The notes under the pieces: model-generated
Databases searched by the model: none
What the model saw: only the letters and a program-made list of their open reading frames with translations
What the model was told of the DNA's origin: nothing
DNA from: an uncultured Porphyromonadaceae bacterium
GTDB lineage: Bacteria; Bacteroidota; Bacteroidia; Bacteroidales; Muribaculaceae
Reading direction: 5' to 3'
NCBI GenBank assembly: GCA_900548705.1
Contig: URLF01000044.1
Coordinates: 1-21,177, forward strand
Length of the DNA stretch: 21,177 bases
Position numbers and translations under genes: made by a program
Part shown: positions 7,645 to 15,492 of the stretch, piece by piece
Layout: each line of letters opens with the position of its first letter
Position numbering within the stretch: position 1 is the first letter of the stretch

Positions 7645-10626
7645 ATGAAAAAAACAGTTGCCAGGAAACTGGTGTCCCTTTTGCTGATGTTTGTGGGGCT
7701 GCAATATGCCGCCGCCCAGCAGCTGAATGTGAAAGGCACGGTTACCGACCCATCCGGTGAACCTGTCATCGGTGCAAGCGTAATAGTGGAAGGCACCAAG
7801 ACCGGTACATCCACCGACATCGACGGTAATTTCACCGTCAGTGCTGATGCCAAAGGCAAACTCCGAATCTCTTATATCGGATATGAAACCCAGGATGTCG
7901 CTGTCAACGGCCGGACAGACATCAAAGTCGTACTTAAAGAAAACTCCGCAGTCCTCGACGAGGTCGTAGTCATAGGTTACGGAACAATGGACAAGAAGGA
8001 GCTGACCTCGGCCATCTCCCATGTCAGCGAGAAGGACTTCCTTTCGGTAAGTTCGCTCGACCCCTCGATGATGATTCAGGGAAAAGTCCCCGGTGTCTCC
8101 ATCACAAACACCGGTGCCGGTGACCCCAACAACCAGGCCAGCATCCAGATTCGTGGTGTCTCCTCCCGCGAGGCAGGCCTTGGCCCGCTGATCGTGATTG
8201 ACGGTGTGCCGGGTGGCAATCTCACCAATATCAACCCCAATGACATCGCGTCGTTCGACATCCTCAAGGATGGCGCCGCATCCGCTATATATGGTACACG
8301 CGGTTCTAATGGTGTCATCCTCGTGACCACCAAGAAAGGCAGCAAGGATGGCAACACCCACACCACCTATTCCGGCACACTTGCCTGGGATGTCGTCAAG
8401 AAGGAACTCAATATGATGAACGCCCAGGATTACCGCGAAGTGCGCCTCGGATGGGGTGACCGTGGTGTCGACCTCGGCGGCAACGATGACTGGCTTGACG
8501 CTGTAACCCGCACAGGTTTCACTCAGCAGCATACCCTGACCGTCAGCGGCGGTAACGAGCGCAGCAACTACCGTGTCAGCGCCGACTACCGTAAGGCCAA
8601 CGGTATCGACCTCCGTTCGAGCCGTGAGGAATATGGCGCACGCGCCTCTGTGATGCACACCACAAAGGGTGGTCTCTTCACAATCAACATCAATGTCGCT
8701 CCCCGTATCATCTACCGCGACAACGCCGACTGGGGTGTGTTCCGCAACGCCATCGAGGCCAACCCGACCACACCTATCATGGATCCTGAGAATCCCAACA
8801 TGTACTATAATTTCCAGGGACAGGTAGTGGGTAGCAACCCCGTCGAGCTGATGAAGCTTGAGAAAGACCACGCCGACACCAAGCTCCTTGACTGGGACGG
8901 TACTCTCAAGCTCAACCTCCTGCCCCTCCTGGCAAAAGATGGTCAGAGCATCCACCATCTGACCACCCAGGTGATGTTCGCCGACCACCAGTACAGCAAC
9001 AACAACTCCTGGTTCCGTCCCTCGACCTCTACCCAGGCTGTAAACAGCGGTTACGACGGTGAGGCCAGCCGTTCCTATTCCAAGGAACGCCAGTATGTGG
9101 TTGAATGGCTCACAAACTACAACACCCATATCGACAAGCACAACATCAAGGCGATGGTGGGTTACTCCTACCAGTATTCCCAGTACTCAGGCTTCAACGC
9201 CGAGAACAAGGATTTCCCCAACGACGGTCTCGGCTCTGACAACCTCGGCTCCGGCGAGCTCGCCAAGGAGGAGGGTGAGGTATTGATGGGCAGCTACCGC
9301 AACGACTCCAAGCTCATCTCTTTCTTCGGCCGTGTAAGCTATGACTTCGACGGCAAATATCTCTTCACCGCTTCTCTTCGCCACGAGGGTTCCTCGAAGT
9401 TCGGCGCCAACCACAAATGGGGTAACTTCCCCGCCGTTTCCGCCGGATGGCGTATCTCGCAGGAGAAATTTATGAGCGGTCTCCGCTGGATTGACGACCT
9501 GAAAATCCGCGCCGACTACGGTGTGACCGGTAACCAGGACTTCGGCAGCTACCTCTCGATCAACACAATGGGCGGCTTCGGCTACTATTATTACAATGGA
9601 AAATACTTCCAGGTATGGGGCCCGGGCAAGAATGTCAACCCCGACCTCCGCTGGGAGAAAGGAAAGAACTGGAACATCGGTCTTGACTTCTCGCTGTTCA
9701 ACAACCGCCTCTACGGTTCGCTCAACTACTTCAACCGCCGTCAGCAGGACCTGCTGGGTAACTACAAGGTTTCCGTGCCCCCCTATCTCTTCGACGAGAC
9801 CTTCGTGAACGTGGGAACGATGAAGAACACCGGTTTCGAGTTTGACATCACTTTCAACGCCGTCAACACCAAGGACTTCTCATACAGCTTCAACGTAATC
9901 GGCACCGCGATGAGCAACAAGTTCGTCGATTTCAGCAACTCTGAATATATCGGTCAGGACTTCTATAATGTCTGCGGCACCGAGGATCCCTATCCTTTCT
10001 ACAATCTCCAGCGTATCGAGAAAGGCCAGTCGCTCGGAAACTTCTATATGTGGAAATATGCCGGTATCACCCCCGAAGGTGAATGGCTCGTCTACGACAA
10101 GGACAATGACATCATCCGTGCCTCACAGGCTACAGATGAAGACCGCCGCGTCGTCGGCAACGGTATGCCCAAGTTCACAATGTCGACAAGCCACAACTTC
10201 CGTTACCGCAACTTCGACCTCGCCCTCTTCTTCCGTGGTGCCTTCGGTTTCGACATCTTCAACATCCACGACTTCTATTACGGAACCCGCAACTTCTCGG
10301 GCAATGTCCTCCGCAAGGCTTACGGCAAGAACTTCGATATCTCTCCCGATGCCAACCCCGTCGTGAGCGATTACTTCCTGGAGCGTGGTGACTACTTCAA
10401 GCTCGACATGCTGACACTGGGTTACACACTCCCGACCCCCAAGCTCCGCTTCCTCGACCGTGTGAGGGTTTACGGAACTGTCAAGAATGTCTTCACCATC
10501 ACCAAGTTCAGCGGCGTGGATCCCTCCTCATACCAGGTCAACGGCCTTACCCCCGGCGGCCAGGGTTCCCGCACCTATTATCCCTCCACCCGCCAGTTCA
10601 TACTCGGCGTCCAGCTGGATTTCTAA
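7645..10626 (+). CDS. susC: SusC-like TonB-dependent outer-membrane transporter
   Basis: The protein has 993 residues (SusC of B. thetaiotaomicron has about 1000). ATG 7645 is chosen because it starts a normal signal peptide (MKKTVARKL, hydrophobic core, AAAQQ, cleavage near residue 25) just after the promoter. Residues about 29-98 are the carboxypeptidase-regulatory-like extension of SusC proteins (VKGTVTDPSGEPVIGASV). The TonB-box-like LDEVVVIGYGT follows at 104-114. The plug runs to about residue 230 (QIRGV, VIDGVPGG, SFDILKDGAASAIYGTRGSNGVILVTTKKG). The remainder is the 22-strand barrel, ending FILGVQLDF with terminal Phe. It imports oligosaccharides across the outer membrane using TonB energy, with the SusD-like lipoprotein as its lid. 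It is the first gene of the operon and susD begins 27 bases later. Confidence 0.95.
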   Translation: MKKTVARKLVSLLLMFVGLQYAAAQQLNVKGTVTDPSGEPVIGASVIVEGTKTGTSTDIDGNFTVSADAKGKLRISYIGYETQDVAVNGRTDIKVVLKENSAVLDEVVVIGYGTMDKKELTSAISHVSEKDFLSVSSLDPSMMIQGKVPGVSITNTGAGDPNNQASIQIRGVSSREAGLGPLIVIDGVPGGNLTNINPNDIASFDILKDGAASAIYGTRGSNGVILVTTKKGSKDGNTHTTYSGTLAWDVVKKELNMMNAQDYREVRLGWGDRGVDLGGNDDWLDAVTRTGFTQQHTLTVSGGNERSNYRVSADYRKANGIDLRSSREEYGARASVMHTTKGGLFTININVAPRIIYRDNADWGVFRNAIEANPTTPIMDPENPNMYYNFQGQVVGSNPVELMKLEKDHADTKLLDWDGTLKLNLLPLLAKDGQSIHHLTTQVMFADHQYSNNNSWFRPSTSTQAVNSGYDGEASRSYSKERQYVVEWLTNYNTHIDKHNIKAMVGYSYQYSQYSGFNAENKDFPNDGLGSDNLGSGELAKEEGEVLMGSYRNDSKLISFFGRVSYDFDGKYLFTASLRHEGSSKFGANHKWGNFPAVSAGWRISQEKFMSGLRWIDDLKIRADYGVTGNQDFGSYLSINTMGGFGYYYYNGKYFQVWGPGKNVNPDLRWEKGKNWNIGLDFSLFNNRLYGSLNYFNRRQQDLLGNYKVSVPPYLFDETFVNVGTMKNTGFEFDITFNAVNTKDFSYSFNVIGTAMSNKFVDFSNSEYIGQDFYNVCGTEDPYPFYNLQRIEKGQSLGNFYMWKYAGITPEGEWLVYDKDNDIIRASQATDEDRRVVGNGMPKFTMSTSHNFRYRNFDLALFFRGAFGFDIFNIHDFYYGTRNFSGNVLRKAYGKNFDISPDANPVVSDYFLERGDYFKLDMLTLGYTLPTPKLRFLDRVRVYGTVKNVFTITKFSGVDPSSYQVNGLTPGGQGSRTYYPSTRQFILGVQLDF

Positions 10627-10653
10627 TCACCTGTAAAAACATCCGAAATAAAA

Positions 10654-12390
10654 ATGAAGTTTCTCAAACATATAGCGTCGGCAGCCCTGGGCATCATCGC
10701 CCTGACCGGTTGCACCAACCTGGACGAGACCCTCTATGACCAGGTGGGAACGCAAAACTATTACAACACCAAGAACGACGTGATACGCGCCGCGTTCCGT
10801 CCGTTCGAGCATGCATACTGGAGCATCTGCAGCCGCCATGTCCTCAATGAGCTTACCGCTGACCAGCTCATCACCCCGACACGCGACGGATGGTGGGACG
10901 ACGGTGGCAAGTGGCGCCGCCTCCACTACCATCAGTGGAATGTCGAGGACGGGGGTGATGCGCAGACCGAGTGGAACGGTTGTTTCCAGGGTATCATGCA
11001 GTGTAACTACGTCATCGAGGACCTGGCCACACTCGACCCCTCCAAATTCGGCTTCACCCAGCCTGAGTTTGACAATATCAACGCCCAGTGTCGCGCCCTC
11101 CGCGCATGGTTCTACATCCGTCTGCTCGACGCTTTCCGTAACATCCCCCTGGCTGTCAGCTTCAACGATGTCTCCCTCAATTCCGAGGGTCAGGTTGAGC
11201 CGAAAGTGGTTTTTGACTTCATCGAAAGCGAGTTGAAAGACTGCCTGAAGCTCCTCACAAAGAAGGAGAGCCTCGGTTCGAACGTTAACCTCCAGGGTCA
11301 GTGGACTCAGGCCGGCGCTGCCGCCATGCTTGTGCGCCTTTACCTCAACGCCAAAGTTTATATCGGTGAGGAGCGTTATTCCGACTGCGAGAAAATCGCC
11401 CAGGAAATACTCGACGGTGTGTATGGCGCGTATGAGGTGGCCGACCGTTGGGACGCCGCCTTCGACTGGGACAATGACAACTGCGACGAGGTAATCTTCG
11501 GATTCCCCAGCTCTCAGGGTTATTCCTACTGGCTCTATCAGGGCGACACCTACTGGTGGACAGTTCCTGCCCGTGCCCGTTATTATTTCAACGACCGCAA
11601 GGCAAAGGCCGGCGACCATAACACCAAGTATGCAGCTTCCCCCAGCTACGACCTCAACGGCGACCTCTACACCTATGAGCTTGGAATGCCTGTCCAGAAT
11701 TTCCGCAAGTATGAGGGTGACGAGCGTATGAAGCTTTACCGCAACCTTGGCGACAGCAAGCGTGAAGGTATGTTCCTATTCGGTTATCTCGAATATATCG
11801 ACGAGGACGGCACCAAGAAGCGTGTCCGTGCCCCGGAACAGCCCTATGACCTCTATATCCGCGATGCTGTCGGTAACTTCCAGGCTATGGCTCCCGACAA
11901 GTGGCCTGCCAACAAGAATTCCACACTTATGAACGGTGACCACAACTCAGGATGGCACTTCGCCAAGTATCCCTTCTACAGCGATGATGACGCTCATCAG
12001 ATGGAGAGCGACTACACCGAAATCCGTCTCCCTGAGGTGATTTACTCTTTGGCCGAATGCAAGCTCCGCTCCGGCAAGAAGGCTGAGGCCGCCCGTCTGC
12101 TCAACAGCGTGCGCCGCCGCAACTATCCCGCCGAGAATCTCAAAGATGTCCTTTATGCCCCGGAGGGCAAGGTTGACCTTACCGAGAAAGAGATGCTCGA
12201 CGAGTGGGGCCGCGAGTTCTTCGCCGAGAGCCGCCGCCGCATCGACCTGATCCGTTTCGGCAAGTTCTCGAGCGGCACCTGGTGGGACAAGACACCCGAT
12301 GCCGGAAGCTATACTGAGATTTTCCCCATCATGCGCCCGATTCTCAACTCCAACCCCGCATTGAAGCAGAATCCCGGTTACAGCAATTGA
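10654..12390 (+). CDS. susD: SusD-like glycan-binding surface lipoprotein
   Basis: The protein has 578 residues, slightly longer than the 551 of B. thetaiotaomicron SusD. The lipoprotein signal ends LTGC (Cys 20), followed by the typical NLDETLYDQVG start. The family's alpha-helical TPR scaffold is visible, with CRALRAWFYIRLLDAFRNIPLA at about 148-169 and the C-terminal RLPEVIYSLAECKLRSGKKAEA...LLNSVRRRNYP and LDEWGREFFAESRRRIDLIRFGKF signatures. The N-terminal third is rich in Trp (WWDDGGKWRR), as expected for an aromatic sugar-binding platform. It forms a lid over SusC at the cell surface. It lies between susC (27-base gap) and the SusE/F-like gene (42-base gap). Whether it binds starch or another alpha-glucan is not decided by the sequence. 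Confidence 0.94.
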   Translation: MKFLKHIASAALGIIALTGCTNLDETLYDQVGTQNYYNTKNDVIRAAFRPFEHAYWSICSRHVLNELTADQLITPTRDGWWDDGGKWRRLHYHQWNVEDGGDAQTEWNGCFQGIMQCNYVIEDLATLDPSKFGFTQPEFDNINAQCRALRAWFYIRLLDAFRNIPLAVSFNDVSLNSEGQVEPKVVFDFIESELKDCLKLLTKKESLGSNVNLQGQWTQAGAAAMLVRLYLNAKVYIGEERYSDCEKIAQEILDGVYGAYEVADRWDAAFDWDNDNCDEVIFGFPSSQGYSYWLYQGDTYWWTVPARARYYFNDRKAKAGDHNTKYAASPSYDLNGDLYTYELGMPVQNFRKYEGDERMKLYRNLGDSKREGMFLFGYLEYIDEDGTKKRVRAPEQPYDLYIRDAVGNFQAMAPDKWPANKNSTLMNGDHNSGWHFAKYPFYSDDDAHQMESDYTEIRLPEVIYSLAECKLRSGKKAEAARLLNSVRRRNYPAENLKDVLYAPEGKVDLTEKEMLDEWGREFFAESRRRIDLIRFGKFSSGTWWDKTPDAGSYTEIFPIMRPILNSNPALKQNPGYSN

Positions 12391-12432
12391 TAATCAGACC
12401 GACTTTGTCACCTCAAAAAACTTAGAATCTAC

Positions 12433-14007
12433 ATGAAACTCAAAAATATGTTTTCCGCCCTGGCAGGAGTCGCTCTGACAATGACCCTGGCCGGATGTGA
12501 CGGAGAGAAAGACCTGGTCATCATCGAGGGGAACCTTCCGATAAAGACCAACACCCTTTATATGGTCGGCGACGCCACCCCCAATGGCTGGAGCATCGAT
12601 TCCCCGACACCCCTTGTCCAGACAGAGGCCGATCCCCTGGTCTTCACGTGGGAAGGCTCCCTCAACACCGGAGAAATGAAGCTCTGTCTGATCACAGGCA
12701 GCTTTGACACCGGTTTCATCCGTCCGATAGCCAACGGGACTGAAATAAATTCCACCCCCATCGTCAACGCTCCGTTCCAGATGCATGCCGGTGATCCCGA
12801 CGAGAAATGGAAGGTGACCGAGGCGGGTGTCTACCAGCTGACCTTCGACCTGCGCAACTGGTGCATGTCTACCGCTTATGTCGGCGGACAGCCTGCCCCG
12901 GAAGTGGAGCCGATTGTGGCTGATGCCCTTTACCTGGTCGGTGACGCTACCGCCAACGGCTGGAACATCGACGCTCCGGTTGCGGCAGAAAAGAAATCTG
13001 ACTTCATCTTTGAATATACCGGCCCCCTGACCCCCGGCGAGTTCAAGGCCTGCACCGTTTCCGGCAGCTGGGATGTGCCTTTCATCCGTCCCGCATCCGA
13101 TGGTGAGAAACTTTCCAAGACAGGATTCGAGAATGAAGGATTCGTCTACGCCGCTTCCCCCGACAATAAATGGAAGGTTGCTGATGGCGGTATCTACCAT
13201 CTGACATTCGACCTCGAACACTGGACTGTCAAGGCTGACTTCCTTGAGGAAATCATCAGCGAGAAGAATCCTATCGAGACTGCGACCCTCTTCATGATCG
13301 GCGACGCAACCCCCGGCGGCTGGAGCATGGATGACGCTACCGAGTTTACCGTCTCCTCCTCCAACAAATATCTTTTCACATGGGAAGGTGAACTGGTCAC
13401 CGGTTCGATGAAGGCCTGCACCGAGCGTGACGGCACATTCTCCTGTCCCTTCATCCGTCCCTCCTCGGCAGGTGTGGAAATCAACAGCAACGGCGTTGCG
13501 GCAAGCGACTTCGTTTACACCACCAATCCTGACGACCAGTGGAAGATAACCGAGTCTGGCCGCTACCGCATCACTTTCGATCTTGAGAACTGGACTATCT
13601 CCGCTACCCGTATCGGTGGGGGAGATGTCCCTGGCCCCGGCGGGGATGAGAAAGAGCCCCTGGAATCCGCCACCCTCTACATGATTGGCGACGCCACCCC
13701 CGGCGGCTGGAGCATGGACGACGCTACGGCGTTCACCCGTTCGGCCGACAACAAATATCTCTTCACCTGGGAAGGGAATCTCTCCACCGGCGATATGAAA
13801 GCATGTCTGCAGCCCGACGGCACATTCTCCTGCCCCTTCCTCCGCCCCTCATCGGGCAATTGCGAGATTTCCCGCAATGGTGTGGCCGCGCCCGATTTCA
13901 TCTACACCACCGGGCCTGACGACAAATGGAAAGTCACCGAGGCCGGCCGTTACCGCCTGACTTTCGACCTCCAGAACTGGACAATCGCGGCAACCCCGCT
14001 TGACTGA
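12433..14007 (+). CDS. SusE/SusF-like surface lipoprotein with four binding modules
   Basis: The protein has 524 residues. The lipoprotein signal ends LAGC (Cys 22). Four tandem SusE/SusF-type modules begin at about residues 42, 166, 286 and 415, each opening with an L-Y/F-x-V/I-GDAT-x-x-GW signature and closing with a KWK/QWK-V/I-T-E-x-GxY/R-x-TFDL-x-x-W motif. The linkers include a short Gly/Pro run before module 4. For comparison, B. thetaiotaomicron SusE carries two starch-binding modules and SusF three, so this protein resembles an extended SusF. By family, it binds alpha-glucan at the cell surface and is not a transporter. Aromatic residues conserved between modules (the Trp of GW and the Trp of EGN/WEG) are candidates for sugar stacking. 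It sits 42 bases after susD and 32 bases before the GH27-like gene. Modules 3 and 4 are a recent duplication. Confidence 0.9.
   Translation: MKLKNMFSALAGVALTMTLAGCDGEKDLVIIEGNLPIKTNTLYMVGDATPNGWSIDSPTPLVQTEADPLVFTWEGSLNTGEMKLCLITGSFDTGFIRPIANGTEINSTPIVNAPFQMHAGDPDEKWKVTEAGVYQLTFDLRNWCMSTAYVGGQPAPEVEPIVADALYLVGDATANGWNIDAPVAAEKKSDFIFEYTGPLTPGEFKACTVSGSWDVPFIRPASDGEKLSKTGFENEGFVYAASPDNKWKVADGGIYHLTFDLEHWTVKADFLEEIISEKNPIETATLFMIGDATPGGWSMDDATEFTVSSSNKYLFTWEGELVTGSMKACTERDGTFSCPFIRPSSAGVEINSNGVAASDFVYTTNPDDQWKITESGRYRITFDLENWTISATRIGGGDVPGPGGDEKEPLESATLYMIGDATPGGWSMDDATAFTRSADNKYLFTWEGNLSTGDMKACLQPDGTFSCPFLRPSSGNCEISRNGVAAPDFIYTTGPDDKWKVTEAGRYRLTFDLQNWTIAATPLD
13285..13997 (+). repeat. Duplicated module pair (modules 3 and 4) inside the SusE/F-like gene
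   Basis: Module 3 (from 13285) and module 4 (from 13672) are close at the DNA level with a period of 387 bases (129 codons). Long stretches such as the GDATPGGWSMDDAT and DGTFSCPF coding segments are almost identical, apart from third positions. This is a coding repeat from internal duplication. Confidence 0.8.
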
Positions 14008-14039
14008 TAAATATCTAAACCATACAATCTCTGACAAAA

Positions 14040-15455
14040 ATGAAAAAGACTATCATATCGGCCGGCGTTGTCGCCTCGATGCTCCTGGCATCCTGCAGTG
14101 ACGAGATCGAGATGCGCCGTCCGCCCGTCTACGAGCTTCCCGAGCTTCCCGTGGTCGAGGGCATCCACCAATACAAAGCTCCCCTCTATTGGAGCGTCTA
14201 TGAATATTGCTATACCCAGGAGCAGGCCGGTGTCGCCAACGCCGACATGGATATCACTCCCGAGCAGTGGGACGAGATTATCGACTGGGTGGCCACCGAG
14301 CTGAAGCCCCATGGTTATGATATGGTCTGCACCGACGGCTTCATCCCGATGCTCGCCAAGGATGCCTCCGGTTACATGACCCATTACGGCTCAACATCGC
14401 TCAAAGACCTTGTCGCCAAGGCAAAGGCCAAGGGGCTGAAGGTGGGTGTGTATGACAATCCCCTCTGGATCCACGGCCCCTCAGAAACCAAAATCGAGGG
14501 CACTGACTATACCTTCGGCGGTCTCTATTACAACGGAACCACCCAGATTCTCAACCCCTCGGCTGAAAACATGTGGTTCAACTGGGTTGTTGCCGAGAAT
14601 CCCGGCGCACGCGAGTATATCGACGGGTTCTTCAAGCATTACGCCGAACTCGGAATCGATTATATCCGTATGGACTTCCTCTCATGGTATGAGGATGGCA
14701 AAGACCGCAACATCGGTGTCGTGGGTCATGGTTATGGACGCGCTTCCTATGGCCGCGCCCTGGCTTACATCGCCGAGTCTGCCAAGAAATACGGCATCTT
14801 CACCTCGCTGGTAATGCCCCATATGTATAATGACGCCGAGGTAGAGGCCCGCTACGGCAACATGGTCCGCATCGTGGCAGACACCGCCGGTGGTGGCTGG
14901 TGGCATTTCTCTGCCGCCGACAAGGGACGGCTCTATTCCAACTGGCCCAACTGTATGAACATGTTTGACGGTTTCACATACTGGTCGCATATCGCCGGAC
15001 GTGACAAGGTGATTCTCGACGGTGACTTCATCCGTCTGAACACCTTCGAGACAGACGCGGAGAAGGAATCTGTGGTTTCCCTCCAGCTGATGGCAGGTGG
15101 CCCCGTGACAGTCTCCGACCAGAAGAGCACCATCGGCAACGACATGCATTTCTACACCAACGACGAGATGCTTGCCCTCAACGCCGACCGCTTCGTGGGT
15201 CATCCCCTCAGCTCAAGCCTCATCGACCAGAACAACCAGATATGGTTCGGCCAGATGAGCAACGGCGACTACGTGATTGGTCTCTTCAACCGTGGAGACA
15301 ACTCCATTTCCTACAATGTGAACTTCGCAGACCTCGGTATCCAGGGTGAGTGGAAAATCCGCGACCTCTGGCGTCACGCCGACGAGGGCACCGGCAGCTC
15401 GGTTTCTGCCACAGTTGCTCCCCACGGATGTAAAATCGTCCGTCTGTCGAAGTAA
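14040..15455 (+). CDS. GH27-like (clan GH-D) glycoside hydrolase lipoprotein
   Basis: The protein has 471 residues with a lipoprotein signal ending LASC (Cys 19), so it is probably at the cell surface or on the periplasmic side. A TIM-barrel body follows, with the order of motifs seen in GH27 alpha-galactosidases: GYDMVCTDGF (92-101), KGLKVGVYDNP, GIDYIRMDF (205-213) and DKVILDGDFIRL (322-333), then a small C-terminal beta domain that starts after SLQLMAGGPVTVSDQ. By hand alignment to human alpha-galactosidase A, Asp 212 takes the nucleophile position and Asp 329 the acid/base position. Two galactose-recognition positions are changed: the Asp-Asp pair is Thr 98-Asp 99, and the Lys of KYD is Arg 210. 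GH27 also contains isomalto-dextranase. Given the SusB-like neighbour, an alpha-glucan or isomalto-oligosaccharide substrate is a reasonable guess, but alpha-galactosidase cannot be excluded. Confidence 0.75.
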   Translation: MKKTIISAGVVASMLLASCSDEIEMRRPPVYELPELPVVEGIHQYKAPLYWSVYEYCYTQEQAGVANADMDITPEQWDEIIDWVATELKPHGYDMVCTDGFIPMLAKDASGYMTHYGSTSLKDLVAKAKAKGLKVGVYDNPLWIHGPSETKIEGTDYTFGGLYYNGTTQILNPSAENMWFNWVVAENPGAREYIDGFFKHYAELGIDYIRMDFLSWYEDGKDRNIGVVGHGYGRASYGRALAYIAESAKKYGIFTSLVMPHMYNDAEVEARYGNMVRIVADTAGGGWWHFSAADKGRLYSNWPNCMNMFDGFTYWSHIAGRDKVILDGDFIRLNTFETDAEKESVVSLQLMAGGPVTVSDQKSTIGNDMHFYTNDEMLALNADRFVGHPLSSSLIDQNNQIWFGQMSNGDYVIGLFNRGDNSISYNVNFADLGIQGEWKIRDLWRHADEGTGSSVSATVAPHGCKIVRLSK

Positions 15456-15492
15456 AAAAAATCTCTGTTTTATCGTAAAAGCTTAGTATTTA

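Noticed and set aside
7642..9141. Long open frame of 499 codons on the minus strand within susC
   Set aside because: It lies opposite a strongly supported SusC-like gene, has a low-complexity composition rich in Val and Gly, and no signal or domain that I recognise. It is an antisense shadow of GC-rich coding sequence.
10627..11619. Minus-strand open frame of 330 codons within susD
   Set aside because: It is antisense to the SusD-like gene and has no recognisable domain. The same applies to 12394-13221 within the SusE/F-like gene.
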